Shown in pieces: positions 52,066 through 61,444 of a DNA stretch of 64,000 nt. The position numbers and the translations under genes were made by a program. The notes beneath the pieces were generated by a model, which saw nothing but the letters and a program-made list of their open reading frames with translations, made no database searches and was not told the origin of the DNA. The first letter of the stretch is position 1. Each line of letters starts with the position of its first letter. Origin of the DNA: Sva-07 sp963774765 (lineage in GTDB: Bacteria; Actinomycetota; Acidimicrobiia; Acidimicrobiales; Ilumatobacteraceae); assembly GCA_963774765.1 (NCBI GenBank), contig CAVZGP010000012.1, forward strand, positions 1-64,000, given 5' to 3'.

Positions 52066-53108
52066 CCAAGAACGAAGACATCGAACCAACGGCCGACGCC
52101 AACCGGCGCGGCATCGTCGGGCATCGCACCGACCACCTCGACGGGATCGTCAATGACCCGGCCAACGGGGAACCATCAACGGGTGACCCGGCCGCTTCGG
52201 CCATCCGTGTCCAGGGCCTCACCAAGGACTTCGGCAGCCAACGCGCCGTCGATCAGCTCAGCTTCGACATCCCTGCCGGAGGCGTCACCGGGTTCGTCGG
52301 ACCCAACGGGTCAGGAAAGAGTACGACGTTTCGCATGTTGCTCGGCCTCGTCCGCCCGACCGCAGGCAACGCCTGGATGCTCGGCCACCCCATCACCGAC
52401 CCGCACGCCTACATCCACAACGTGGGCGCACTCATCGAAGCCCCCGCCCTGTACCCGAAGCTGTCGGGCCACAAGAACCTCCTCGCCCTGGCCCGCCTCG
52501 GGCGCCTACCAACAAGCCGTATCGGCGAAGTCCTCGACATCGTCGATCTCACCGACCGCGCCCACGACCGATACGAGAACTACTCCCTCGGAATGAAACA
52601 GAGACTCGGAATCGCCGGCGCCCTGCTCCAAGAACCGAAACTGTTGATGCTCGACGAACCCACCAACGGCCTCGACCCCGCAGGCACCGTCGAGATCCGG
52701 GCGTTGTTTCGCCGACTCGCCGAAGCCGGCACCTCGGTTGTCGTCTCCAGCCATCTGCTCTCCGAGATCCAGGCCGCGTGCGACCGGCTCGTCATGATCC
52801 AAGACGGCCGCCTGCTGTTCTCCGGACCACTGAACGAACTCCTGGCAACCCAACGCAGCACCGTCATCGCTGTCACCGCCGACCCGGCCGACGCCCACCG
52901 CCTCGGCGTCCTCGCCGCGCAAACAGGCAAGACTGTCACCATCGACGGTGCGCGACTCGAGGTCGAAGCGGATGCGGACTGGTCGACCCACCTCAGCCGC
53001 CTCGCACTCGACGCCGGCATCGTGCTGCGTGAACTCCGTCCGCTCGAAGCGAACCTCGAAACCACATTCTTGGACCTGACGTCCACCCACAATCAGCAGG
53101 TCCAATGA
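52062..53108 (+). CDS. ABC transporter ATP-binding protein (drug-resistance type)
   Basis: The 348-residue product has a 50-residue polar N-terminal extension, then VTGFVGPNGSGKSTTFRMLLGL (Walker A), ENYSLGMKQRLGIAGALL (signature) and KLLMLDEPTNGLDPAG (Walker B). A C-terminal regulatory part follows, as in DrrA/BcrA-type ATPases. It overlaps the permease start by four bases. Confidence 0.92.
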   Translation: MTKNEDIEPTADANRRGIVGHRTDHLDGIVNDPANGEPSTGDPAASAIRVQGLTKDFGSQRAVDQLSFDIPAGGVTGFVGPNGSGKSTTFRMLLGLVRPTAGNAWMLGHPITDPHAYIHNVGALIEAPALYPKLSGHKNLLALARLGRLPTSRIGEVLDIVDLTDRAHDRYENYSLGMKQRLGIAGALLQEPKLLMLDEPTNGLDPAGTVEIRALFRRLAEAGTSVVVSSHLLSEIQAACDRLVMIQDGRLLFSGPLNELLATQRSTVIAVTADPADAHRLGVLAAQTGKTVTIDGARLEVEADADWSTHLSRLALDAGIVLRELRPLEANLETTFLDLTSTHNQQVQ

Positions 53109-53899
53109 TCGCAGCATTCCGTTCCGAACTCGTCAAACTCCTCCGCCTGGCAACCGTCGCCGGGTACGCCGCGGTGGCGGCTGGGTTCACCGTGATGCTC
53201 ACCGTCGTCACCATCATCAACGCCGACAACCCCAGCGGCCACGGTCCAGCCAACCGCAGCATCGACCCCACCCAACTCGCCGAGCCCGCCGGCTACCTCG
53301 CCGGGTTCGAATCAGCCAGCGGGTTCCTCGGGATCGTGGCCCTCGCACTCTTCGCCTCCAGCGTCGCCGCAGAGTTCTCCACCGGCACCATCCGTGCCCT
53401 CCTCGTCATCGACTCCCGCCGCCGCCAGCTCCTGGCCGGCAAGACCGTTGGTCTTGCTGCCCTCCTCGTCATCGTCATCGCTGTGGCCGCGGTCATCGGC
53501 GCCATCGTCGCCTTCGCGATCGGCGGCCCCCAGGGAGTCAACACCGACGCCTGGACCACCGCGAGCGCCCTCACCGACGGCGCCGCCATCATTGCCAACG
53601 CCGCACTCGCCACCGTCGTGTGGGGCCTGTTCGGCGGGCTCCTCGCCATGCTCACCCGATCCGCAGCAATCTCCATCGCCGCCGGCGTCGCCTACTTCCT
53701 CATCGGCGAACAGCTCATCCTCCACTCACTCTGGCCCTCGACCGCCGACTGGCTCCCCGCCGGCGTCCTCGACACTCTCGCCCAGGGCGGCACCGACACA
53801 CTCGGCTACACCGCAGCCCTTGGCATCGTCGCCCTCTACGCCCTCGCCGCCTACACCGCCACCAGCACCATCTTCGAACGGCGCGATGTCACCGACTGA
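53105..53899 (+). CDS. ABC transporter permease
   Basis: The 264-residue protein has about six helices, starting MIAAFRSELVKLLRLATVAG. EFSTGTIRALLVIDSRRRQLLAGK is a motif of ABC-2 type permeases, and VAYFLIGEQLILHSLWP follows. With the preceding ATPase it forms the second efflux system of the TetR-controlled operon. Confidence 0.88.
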   Translation: MIAAFRSELVKLLRLATVAGYAAVAAGFTVMLTVVTIINADNPSGHGPANRSIDPTQLAEPAGYLAGFESASGFLGIVALALFASSVAAEFSTGTIRALLVIDSRRRQLLAGKTVGLAALLVIVIAVAAVIGAIVAFAIGGPQGVNTDAWTTASALTDGAAIIANAALATVVWGLFGGLLAMLTRSAAISIAAGVAYFLIGEQLILHSLWPSTADWLPAGVLDTLAQGGTDTLGYTAALGIVALYALAAYTATSTIFERRDVTD

Positions 53900-53937
53900 C
53901 GAAACAGATCACCACCCAACATCTCGGAAGGCGAAGG

Positions 53938-54775
53938 CTAGACCTGCAAGTCGAGGTGTCCGATCATCTCAATGATCGCTTCGGTGGAGTGAACGAGTGC
54001 CAAGATTGCATTGAGCGTGCCGGGGTCGAGCGTGAGCCGGCGGGCGTTGCCGGTCTTGGTCGGCGCATCACGCAGCTCGCGCTGCTCACCGGGGTGGCGG
54101 ATCACCTCGATCGCCGAGTCGATCGTGAGCATTCCGTCGTCGTCGACGTCGGTCCATCGCAGCGCGGCCAACTCCGCGCGGCGAGCGCCAGTCATCGCCG
54201 CGAGGCGCAGCGCCAACGCGGCCGCCGGATCGAACTCGCCCGCCGCCGCGATCACCGCCCGGACATCGTCGAGCGACACCACTCCCCTGGGCGGCTTCTT
54301 GGTGGTCATGCGCTGTGCGAGCGCCGCCACGTTCTGGCTCACCCACCCCCAACGCACCGCCTGGTTGAGCGCAGCACTCAACGCACCGTGCTGGTTGCGG
54401 ATGCCGGCATCTTGCAGCCCAGCGCGACGCAGGCGGGTGTCCCACCGTTCGACATCGGCGATCGACAACTGCGCGATCGGGATCTCGGCGATCTTGTCCT
54501 GCTTGATCGAGCGCACCCGACTCTGCTGGTCGCGCGCCGACGACGGCGCCCACGTGTCGAGGTTCTGATCGATCCACGCATCGAGGACATCGACCACCTT
54601 TCGGCCAGCGGCCGACGCGCTCCCGGACCGACCTCCAACGAGGCCGCAAGACGCTGAGCGTCACGCCTGCCGCCGCGGACCGTTCGCGAGATCTGCGTGG
54701 GACGTCCGCGGGCGTCGGTGCCGGTGAAACCCACACCTCCCACACCCCCGGCTTCTTCTCGCGCAGCGTGGCCAC
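53938..54775 (-). pseudogene. Tyrosine recombinase remnant, frameshifted and truncated
   Basis: The start is MATLREKKPGVWEVWV at 54775. The second segment (FTGTDARGRPTQISRTVRGG) and the third (VVDVLDAWIDQNLDTWAP onwards) lie in two other frames, with breaks near 54725 and 54605. The core-binding part and the first catalytic Arg block (MTGARRAELAALRWTDV) are present. The frame stops after IEMIGHLDLQV, before any H-x-x-R or Tyr block. It is a dead relic of an earlier integration. Confidence 0.8.
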
Positions 54776-54883
54776 ACCGGCAACAGAACGCCAGGGATGT
54801 CACACTCGCCAGGAAAACCCGAGGGATGATTCTCGGGATGGCCGAATTTCGTCAACACGGTGCCGAAGCACCGAGCGGCAAAA

Positions 54884-54973
54884 TCACTCGATACGCAGGC
54901 CTGATATTGCCCGAGAGATGACCAGCTGCTGGATCTCGCTGGTGCCTTCGAAGATCGTGTGGATTCTTGCGTA
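54884..54973 (-). pseudogene. Orphan 3' end of an acyl-CoA dehydrogenase gene
   Basis: Thirty codons on the minus strand read YARIHTIFEGTSEIQQLVIS and then RAISGLRIE and stop. This is the C-terminal signature (TIFEGTSEIQ) of acyl-CoA dehydrogenases, which normally have about 380 residues. Similarity ends abruptly at 54973, just before a coupled excisionase/integrase pair. It looks like the displaced 3' end left when an element integrated into this gene. Confidence 0.85.
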
Positions 54974-55104
54974 TGTGCACAAAACCCCTGGTCACAGCGT
55001 TGCTGTGGTCCGAAAATACCCCCCAAAACGGCCTGTTTGGTCCACAAATACCGTTCCCAGGGGTTCGACTGACACCGTGGGGGACGTCCACACGGTGGTC
55101 GTAC

Positions 55105-55395
55105 ATGGAGAACGAAACACTTCGCCCGGCACCCCCGATGGGTCGCCTGTGGGACTCGTCAGATCTTGGTGCGTATCTTCGAACTGCTGACCCGACACCA
55201 GCGTCACGCATCCCCGGATTCCCGGCAGCAATCCGGCTGCCCGGCGTGCGTGGACCTCGCTGGCACGGACCGAGCGTCGAGGCGTTCATGGCGACAATCG
55301 GCTCAGCACCCCACGCTGTCACCGAACCCGACAAGGTGACCGTCCTGCCGTCGTTGTCCGCCGACGACGCTGCCCGTGCGGCAGGGGTCGCCTGA
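55105..55395 (+). CDS. Excisionase-like HTH protein
   Basis: The 96-residue product starts MENETLRPAPPMGRLWDSSD and has LGAYLRTADPTPASRIPGFP and WHGPSVEAFMATI. This arrangement resembles AlpA/Xis-type small DNA-binding proteins. Its stop overlaps the recombinase start (TGATG). The 131 bp upstream hold short palindromes (GGTCACAGCGTTGCTGTGGTCC) near the presumed attachment site. Confidence 0.6.
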   Translation: MENETLRPAPPMGRLWDSSDLGAYLRTADPTPASRIPGFPAAIRLPGVRGPRWHGPSVEAFMATIGSAPHAVTEPDKVTVLPSLSADDAARAAGVA

Positions 55396-56809
55396 TGGCG
55401 AGCGCTGGCCGGCCTCGCCGACCGGCAAGCGACCCGGTTCGCGTCGTCAAGCAAGGCAAGTATCTGCGCGTCCGGTACTACCCGTCCGGGACCATCACCG
55501 CCTCGGAGGACCGCCGCTGGCTGAAAGGCCGCTGGTGTGCCATCACACAGAAAGGCGAAGCGTTCGATGCCGCCGAACGACTCCGAAGCCGGCTGCTCGA
55601 CCATCGCGCCGCCCACGGCGTCGGAACCGACGACGAAGTCGCCGAACGGGTGACGGTCGCGATGGCCACCCAAGCGTTCCTCGACCAGCTGGCAACGAAG
55701 ACGGCGATGGGAACGGTGAAGGCACGCCAGACACAGCTCACCAACACCTTGTCGAGGACTACGGCGACTACGGCGTCGAAGTACTCCCGACGGTCGGTGG
55801 TCGAGTCGTCGAAGCCGCCCGTACAGCGCGGCGCAGCGACGGCAAACCGAAAGCGCCGACGTCGACGTCAGGGTCGTTGGATGCGCTCGCCGTGTTCGGG
55901 CGGTGGGTGTCGAAGACGTACAACATGGTCGACCCGTTCGCTGTGCATGTCGTCGCGGCCCGCTCCGTGTTCGGTGACAAACGGACCCGGGCGATGGAGA
56001 AGGTCGACCGTGCAGACCCGTTCAGTTCGTCACCGCAGGACACGACCGTCGACCCGGACCGGCTGCCGACGTTCGCTGACGTCGTCGCGTTGCGGGACGC
56101 CATCATCCGACGCGAAACCTGCGGCAACCCTCAACGTCCAGTCGAAGGCCGAGGTTCGCTGGGTGGTGCGCCGCCGCTCGATGCCGACATTGCTGCACAT
56201 GTCGCCGAGAGCGTCACGTTGGCTGCGTCGTCGGGGCTGCGGCTCTGTGAACTGCTCGGCCTGCACACATCTCGAGTGAAAGTCGACGCCGGCCTGATTG
56301 CTGTCGACCGGCAACTTGACCGTTACACGAAATGGGAACCTGGGAAGCCACCGCCGCTCGTCCCGCCGAAACACAACCTGGACCGCGTCGTGCAGGTGTG
56401 GCCGTCGTTCGAGGAACGCCTCGCCGGGCTCGTCGAGTACGCGGACGAACATCAGCACGGCTGGCTGTTCGCACCTACCCGTGGACAAGGTCGATGGGTG
56501 GACGGCTTCGCGAACATGGTGGAACGCGCCGCCGACATGCCCGCCGGCGAAGCCGTCAACGAACTGGACGACCCAGACGCTGACACACGGCGCCCGGTGT
56601 GGGAGTACCGGTTCCATGACCTGCGCCACTTCTACGCATCACACGCTCTCGCCCCCGAATCCGCCGGTGGGCTCGGATGGTCACTCGCGTTCGTGCAGAA
56701 ATGTCTCGGCCATCGCAGCTCGAAAACCACCGAGCAGACCTACCGGCACGTCACCGACAACGAACGCACCGCAGCACGCGCCGTCCACCACAACTGGCCC
56801 GGACTCTGA
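55395..56809 (+). pseudogene. Tyrosine recombinase of the right-hand island, frameshifted
   Basis: The N-terminal frame reads VVKQGKYLRVRYYPSGTITA to MGTVKARQTQL. At about 55740 it shifts to a frame continuing HLVEDYGDYGVEVLPTVGG to the stop at 56809. The catalytic set is complete: SSGLRLCELLGLHT (Arg), YRFHDLRHFYASHAL (His, Arg), CLGHRSSKTTEQ (His) and TYRHV (Tyr). One indel separates it from an enzyme of about 470 residues. Its place beside the cut acyl-CoA dehydrogenase end marks it as the island's integrase. Confidence 0.85.
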
Positions 56810-56811
56810 GG

Positions 56812-56981
56812 CGTCCAAGCTGCAACACGACTCGCCGCCGAAGCGCCGGAGTCCGGCCATGCCGTTCATGCCGCCACGTTCACAGCGCCCGGCTACAACC
56901 TCGACCAGCTGAAAGCCTCAGCACCTGCACGACGCCTGACAGCGGCCAGCCGGCGGGGCGTGTGCTGACGGCGGTTGCTCT
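56812..56981 (+). repeat. 170-bp direct repeat, copy 1 (decayed)
   Basis: From just after the integrase stop, the stretch matches 61186-61356 closely, including GCCGCCACGTTCACAGCG, AACCTCGACCAGCTGAAAGC and GGCGGGGCGTG. It corresponds to the end of the small gene at 61157-61315 plus about 40 bp beyond. Reading is lost in copy 1. Confidence 0.85.
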
Positions 56982-57055
56982 GATGTCGGTGCCGAGTCCT
57001 CCTGCCCGGAAACCGGGCGACAGAGTCACACAACGAGTGGGCCACGGCGCAGGGA

Positions 57056-59716
57056 TCAACTCACGGTCGCTTCGGCTGCTGGGAGGGTTTGGGTCGTGTT
57101 CGCGCATTTCGGGAACCGGGAGCAACCGAAAAGCGGGCCGTGCTTGCCGGTTCGTTGAACCATGGTCCCCTGGTGGCAGCCGTCGCAGACAACGACCGGG
57201 CAGATCTCTTCACCTTCATCGCCGACATGCTCGACGAGTCCGGGACGCTCGCTGAGAAGTTCGGTGACGAACGCTGATTCTTTGCCGCGTTCGGTGATGA
57301 CGGTGACGTGTCGTCGAGCTCGGGTGAGCGCCACATAGAACAGTCGTCGTTCCTCGGCGTGCGAGTACGCGTCCGGTTCGGACATGGCGACGTCGAGGAC
57401 GGGGTCGTCGACGATTTCGCTGGGGAACCCGTAGCGGCCTGCTGACACTCGTGGGACGATGACGTAATCAGCTTCGAGCCCTTTCGACTTGTGGGCTGTT
57501 CGGAACGTGACCACCAGATTGGCTGGCAGCGTCTCCGGTCTCAGCGCCCGGTCGAAGTTGTAGCGGACCAACACATCGACGGTGACTTTGTCACCGCCAG
57601 TCGGTTCGACATTCCCAGCGGCGACCTGTTCCGAGAGCCGGCCGAGGCAGCTGGTGAGGGCTGAGCGGACGTCGTTGGCGACGACGACAGTGACCGGCTC
57701 GCCCGGGTCGGTCTGCGACGACTCCACCTGCTTGCGAAGTTGGCGAGAGTTCTTCGAGATGAAGGCGCTCGTGACGTCGCAGATGGTTTGCGGACTTCGG
57801 AAGGTGGTGGTGAGCTGCAAGGTGGGCCCGGGCCCGAAGATGTCGTGGAAGTCCGTCATGACGGACAGGTCGGCGCCGGCGAAGCGGTTGATCGACTGCC
57901 AATCGTCGCCCACCGCGAGCAGGTAGCGGTCCGGTTGTTGGAGGAGAGCGTTGACGAGTCGAGCTCGAGCCGGGCTGGCGTCTTGGAGTTCGTCGACCAT
58001 GACCAGCTCGAATGGAGAGATGTAGTTGCCGGCCTCGATGTGTTCGGCGGCGATGCCCAACATGTCTTCGAAGTCGACGTAGTTGCCGTCACGGAGCTGG
58101 CGGTTCCATTCGTCGTGGATGGGCCAGAACAGTTCGAGGAACAGCTTGGTGCGGAATCCGAGATAGCGGCGATGTGACGTTTCGAGACGTTGCTTGACAG
58201 ACGAGCGGTCGAGTGCGTTCGACTTGATGTGGGTCAGAAACGCTCGCATCAGTTTGACCAGCGCCTGATGTTCGACGACCGTTGTCTTGGTGGGCCGGTC
58301 CGGGTTCCAGTCGAGAGTGATCCCTCGGCTGGTGAGCTCTCGTTTCAGTTTCGACAGGTCGTCGCCGTACATAACGCCGGCCCACGTTGTTTCGATGAGG
58401 TCGGTGCCGCAGTCGCTGTGTAGTTCGCGTTTCCAGTCGATTCCGGCTCCGTAGCCGACGAACGCTGCTGGGGGTTTGCCGTCACGGCCGAGAGCCCAAT
58501 GTTCATGCCAGGTGTCGACGTCCGGGTAGTAGAAGTCGGGATGGTATTGCGAGTGCGTTGCTGTCGCCGTCGACTGCGTGAACGGGCGTTCGTACTGGTA
58601 GTTGACACAGTTCAGGAAGAGCCAGTCAGCGATGATGCGCTCGCCGGCGCTCTTGACGATGTCGCCCTTCAACGTTGCGAAACCGGTCGTTGCCGTGGCG
58701 CGGTCGTAGCTGTCAGCGGTTGCTTCGGCGAGGTTTTCCGGGACGCCAGCGAACAGCAGCCGGTACAGATCCCACCGCATTCGGAAACCTTCGGACCGGT
58801 CGCGCAGATCGTCGACGATGCCTTCGAGGTGGTCGATGTCGCCGCCGTTGTCGACCCAGGGGGCGACTTTCGGTTTGGCGTTGGTGGCTTTGGCGATGAC
58901 GTCCAGGCCGAAGGCATGGAATGTTGAGGCTCGCAGCCCGGTGCTCTCGATGCCGGCGTTGGCGAGGCGTTGTTCGATGCGTGTTTCGAGTTCGTCGGCG
59001 GCGTCCTTGTTGAACGCCAACAGCAGTATCCGCTCCGGTGCGGTGAACTGCCGGTGGATGGCGTACGCGGACCGTGCGACCATCACCGACGTCTTGCCGG
59101 ATCCGGCTGCGGCGACAACTTGGACTCGATTGTCGAAACAGACGACGGCTTTGGCTTGTTCGTCAGTGAGCGGCGACTTTTCGATGCGGTCGAAGAACTC
59201 TCGGTTGTTGAGAAGTTCTGCGACGGCGATCTGTTCGTTCAGTGCGGCGACTCGTGCGTGAAGGTCGACGCCGATCAACTCGACTGCTGCCTGTTCGGTT
59301 GCAGTGAGGACGCCGAAGAGGTCGTCTGCTCGGATTCGTTCAGGCAGATCTGTTGACGGTCTTGCGTCAACGAGTCGGGCAACCTCCTCGTGTGGAATCC
59401 ACCGTCGTCGAGGTTCGCTGCGTCCGAGCAGGTGGTCGACGACTGCAGCCCATTCCACGGCTGCGGCGAGGTCGACTCCCACAGCGACACGGCGAAGCGC
59501 AACCCGCAACGCGTTGACGTCCGCTCGAGCGAGGCCGCTCAGCGTGCAGAGCGTCCGGGTGCCCTGTCGCAGCTTCCACCGAAACCATGGCCGGGCCACA
59601 GTGAGCGACCGGCTGTCGGACGCGTCAATCGTGGTCAGTTGGCCGGCGGCTTGGACGGCGACGCCACCGACGGAGACTGCCACAGCCCAGTCGCGCCCCT
59701 TCCAAGTCGTTGCCAT
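57056..59716 (-). CDS. UvrD-superfamily helicase, helicase IV (HelD)-like, with nuclease-like insert and zinc ribbon
   Basis: The 886-residue product has FFDRIEKSPLTDEQAKAVVC, VVAAAGSGKTSVMVARSAYA (Walker A), FELVMVDELQDASPARARL (Walker B DELQD), LLAVGDDWQSINRFAGADLS, LTTTFRSPQTICDV, TAHKSKGLEADYVIVPR and ERRLFYVALTRAR. GDDWQSINRF is typical of helicase IV. Between motifs Ia and II, an insert has AGERIIADWLFLNCVNYQYE, HPDFYYPD and WKRELH, a plausible PD-(D/E)xK nuclease-like fold. The tail, CDGCHQGTMVQRTGKHGPLF plus GCSRFPKC, is a topoisomerase-type zinc ribbon. Start 59716 follows GAGAGG; 59818 is an alternative. Confidence 0.88.
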   Translation of the reverse strand: MATTWKGRDWAVAVSVGGVAVQAAGQLTTIDASDSRSLTVARPWFRWKLRQGTRTLCTLSGLARADVNALRVALRRVAVGVDLAAAVEWAAVVDHLLGRSEPRRRWIPHEEVARLVDARPSTDLPERIRADDLFGVLTATEQAAVELIGVDLHARVAALNEQIAVAELLNNREFFDRIEKSPLTDEQAKAVVCFDNRVQVVAAAGSGKTSVMVARSAYAIHRQFTAPERILLLAFNKDAADELETRIEQRLANAGIESTGLRASTFHAFGLDVIAKATNAKPKVAPWVDNGGDIDHLEGIVDDLRDRSEGFRMRWDLYRLLFAGVPENLAEATADSYDRATATTGFATLKGDIVKSAGERIIADWLFLNCVNYQYERPFTQSTATATHSQYHPDFYYPDVDTWHEHWALGRDGKPPAAFVGYGAGIDWKRELHSDCGTDLIETTWAGVMYGDDLSKLKRELTSRGITLDWNPDRPTKTTVVEHQALVKLMRAFLTHIKSNALDRSSVKQRLETSHRRYLGFRTKLFLELFWPIHDEWNRQLRDGNYVDFEDMLGIAAEHIEAGNYISPFELVMVDELQDASPARARLVNALLQQPDRYLLAVGDDWQSINRFAGADLSVMTDFHDIFGPGPTLQLTTTFRSPQTICDVTSAFISKNSRQLRKQVESSQTDPGEPVTVVVANDVRSALTSCLGRLSEQVAAGNVEPTGGDKVTVDVLVRYNFDRALRPETLPANLVVTFRTAHKSKGLEADYVIVPRVSAGRYGFPSEIVDDPVLDVAMSEPDAYSHAEERRLFYVALTRARRHVTVITERGKESAFVTELLSERPGLVEHVGDEGEEICPVVVCDGCHQGTMVQRTGKHGPLFGCSRFPKCANTTQTLPAAEATVS

Positions 59717-59855
59717 CGACCTCTCATCGGCACCGATGGCTCCGACATCAAGCAACCCGCTCGCTCCAGGTCCGCAGGAGCGTTGCGTGGGATCGGTGCT
59801 CACGGCTTCCACTGTCACGCAGCCGAAGCTCGCCGCAGGGTGGTGCGCTGCGATG

Positions 59856-60813
59856 CTAAGTATTCGTCAGGTGCCGGCGGCGGTGGCGTTCGAACAGGTC
59901 GTGGCGGTGAAGTTCAACGACCACGGTGCGTCCGGTGACGTGGAATCGTTCGCAAATCTCGTCGATCGTCAATTGTTCGGCCACACACTGCTCGAGGTCG
60001 CGGTGACTGATCGTCGGGGTGTCCTTCACGAACACACCGACCGAAGCCAGCCAGATCGCAGCAGTGTTGGGTGACACCTCGAAGGTTCGGGCAACCCCTT
60101 TGATGGTCTGCTCTGCCTCCCACACTGCGAACAGGCGGGTCACATCGGGGCGGTTCAGGCGGGTGCAGTCGAACCGGTGTGGTGACCCGGACCCGTGACG
60201 TTTCAACGCTGCTTGCACACCGACGCGGGACACTCCGAGGCTCGGCTGCCACCCCTGCGGTGCCGACTTCTTCAACCCTGGATGTGAGCCAGGCGATGTC
60301 GGCAAGCTTCGGATGCTCGGAACCTCGATCCGAACGGACAGCGATCCGGTGACGAACAAGAGCTGCGGTGACCATCTGCGGGTTGACGTCGAGTTCGACA
60401 GCGATCTCGGTGACAGTCCACGCCCGCTCATAGCGGCGCCGCAGCCAGTCGCCATCGTCGAGCAGTGCAGGACGTTCCGGTCGGGGGATCAGACGTTTCG
60501 GGTGCAATTCCAGTCCGTGGATGGCGAACGCCCGCCGAACGGTCGCTGCGTCCACACCAACTTCGGCGGCGATCGCTGCGATGCTCGCGGTGCGGTAACG
60601 GTCGGCAAGCCAGCCACGGTCAGCAAGAAGCGGATGGCTGATGCGGGCACGTGCAGCATCACCACGACCCCGGCGGGCGATGTCGTGACGTCGGAGCGCT
60701 CGCAACACCGACGTCGACGACACCCCGAGCAGGTCAGCGACCTCTTGGATTGACCTGTCGCCGTACAGCTCGGCGAGCACCTCACGGTCATCGAGTTCGA
60801 CAGGACGCGGCAC
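59856..60813 (-). pseudogene. Protein of about six tandem HTH units, one frameshift
   Basis: From MPRPVELDDREVLAELYG at 60813, units of roughly 45-50 residues repeat. Each has the pattern W/V-L-x(2)-R/L-Y ... I-x-E-I/V-A-x(2)-L-x-V ... V-x-R/A-A-L-x-R-H-x-I. Examples are QEVADLLGVSSTSVLRALRR, AAIAAEVGVDAATVRRAFAI, TEIAVELDVNPQMVTAALVR, QPSLGVSRVGVQAALKR, VARTFEVSPNTAAIWLASVG and DEICERFHVTGRTVVVELHR. The fourth unit is interrupted at a run of four C (60252-60255), after which the frame shifts and runs to 59856. The run makes a sequencing error plausible. It is transcribed towards the helicase gene, 139 bp away. Confidence 0.75.
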
Positions 60814-61156
60814 CTCCCCCAGTGTCGCGTACCGGTGTCCACGGATTCAGCTGCACCGGTGACTCGGAACATCCAGACATGCGGGCAGGTGCAAGTCGGA
60901 CAGGTTCGACAACTCGATGAACACGCTGACGACCTCAAGCGCTCGCACGACTCGCACCGTCGCGACCGACGGCAAGTCCCGGTCGACCCCACTGCTCATC
61001 CACGCGGTCGAGTCTGAATCGATCCTGCGTACACGGTTCGTGGATTGCTGTCGTCGTGGTGTGAACCCCTACAGGGATCGTCAAGGGCGCGGCTGCGTTG
61101 AAGGTGGCGGGGTCGCGACACAGGTGAAAGGCCCTGAATCGAGGAGCGCACACCTG
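60814..61156. other. No gene recognised
   Basis: This divergent spacer lies between the HTH-array gene and the small gene at 61157. Open frames cover it, but their products show no motif. Promoters for both genes should lie here; I could not pick convincing hexamers. Confidence 0.4.
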
Positions 61157-61315
61157 ATGGCAACCGAACCCGCCCGTGACTACATCGTCGAAGCTGCGAC
61201 ACGACTCGCTTCCCAAGCGCCAGAGTTCGGCGATGCCGTGTATGCCGCCACGTTCACAGCGCTCGGCTATAACCTCGACCAGCTGAAAGCCTCAGTATCT
61301 CAGCACGCCGCCTGA
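61157..61315 (+). CDS. Small hypothetical protein
   Basis: The 52-residue product starts MATEPARDYIVEAATRLASQ and ends NLDQLKASVSQHAA. GAGGAG lies ten bases before the ATG. No known domain is recognised. Its distal two thirds are duplicated in decayed form right after the integrase gene, so it belongs to the island. An in-frame upstream extension to 60917 looks unlikely. Confidence 0.5.
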   Translation: MATEPARDYIVEAATRLASQAPEFGDAVYAATFTALGYNLDQLKASVSQHAA

Positions 61316-61356
61316 CCGCGGCCAGCCGGCGGGGCGTGCGCTGACGGCGGTTGCTC
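61186..61356 (+). repeat. 170-bp direct repeat, copy 2
   Basis: It covers the end of the small gene and about 40 bp beyond its stop, with strong similarity to 56812-56981. The two copies enclose the helicase and HTH-array genes, about 4.2 kb. Confidence 0.85.
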
Positions 61357-61444
61357 TATGTGACCACGGTCGCCGGACTTGCGGGCCCAAACCGATGCAA
61401 TCACCGATCGATGCCTCGCCCGCAGGGCCACGGCACGACGTGAT

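Noticed and set aside
54852..55673. Minus-strand frame of 273 codons across the island boundary
   Set aside because: It mixes the antisense of the excisionase and integrase genes. The real minus-strand coding there is only the 30-codon dehydrogenase end, in another frame.
60917..61315. 132-codon version of the small island gene
   Set aside because: The N-terminal half is Thr/Arg-rich and motif-free, while an internal ATG at 61157 has a GAGGAG site.
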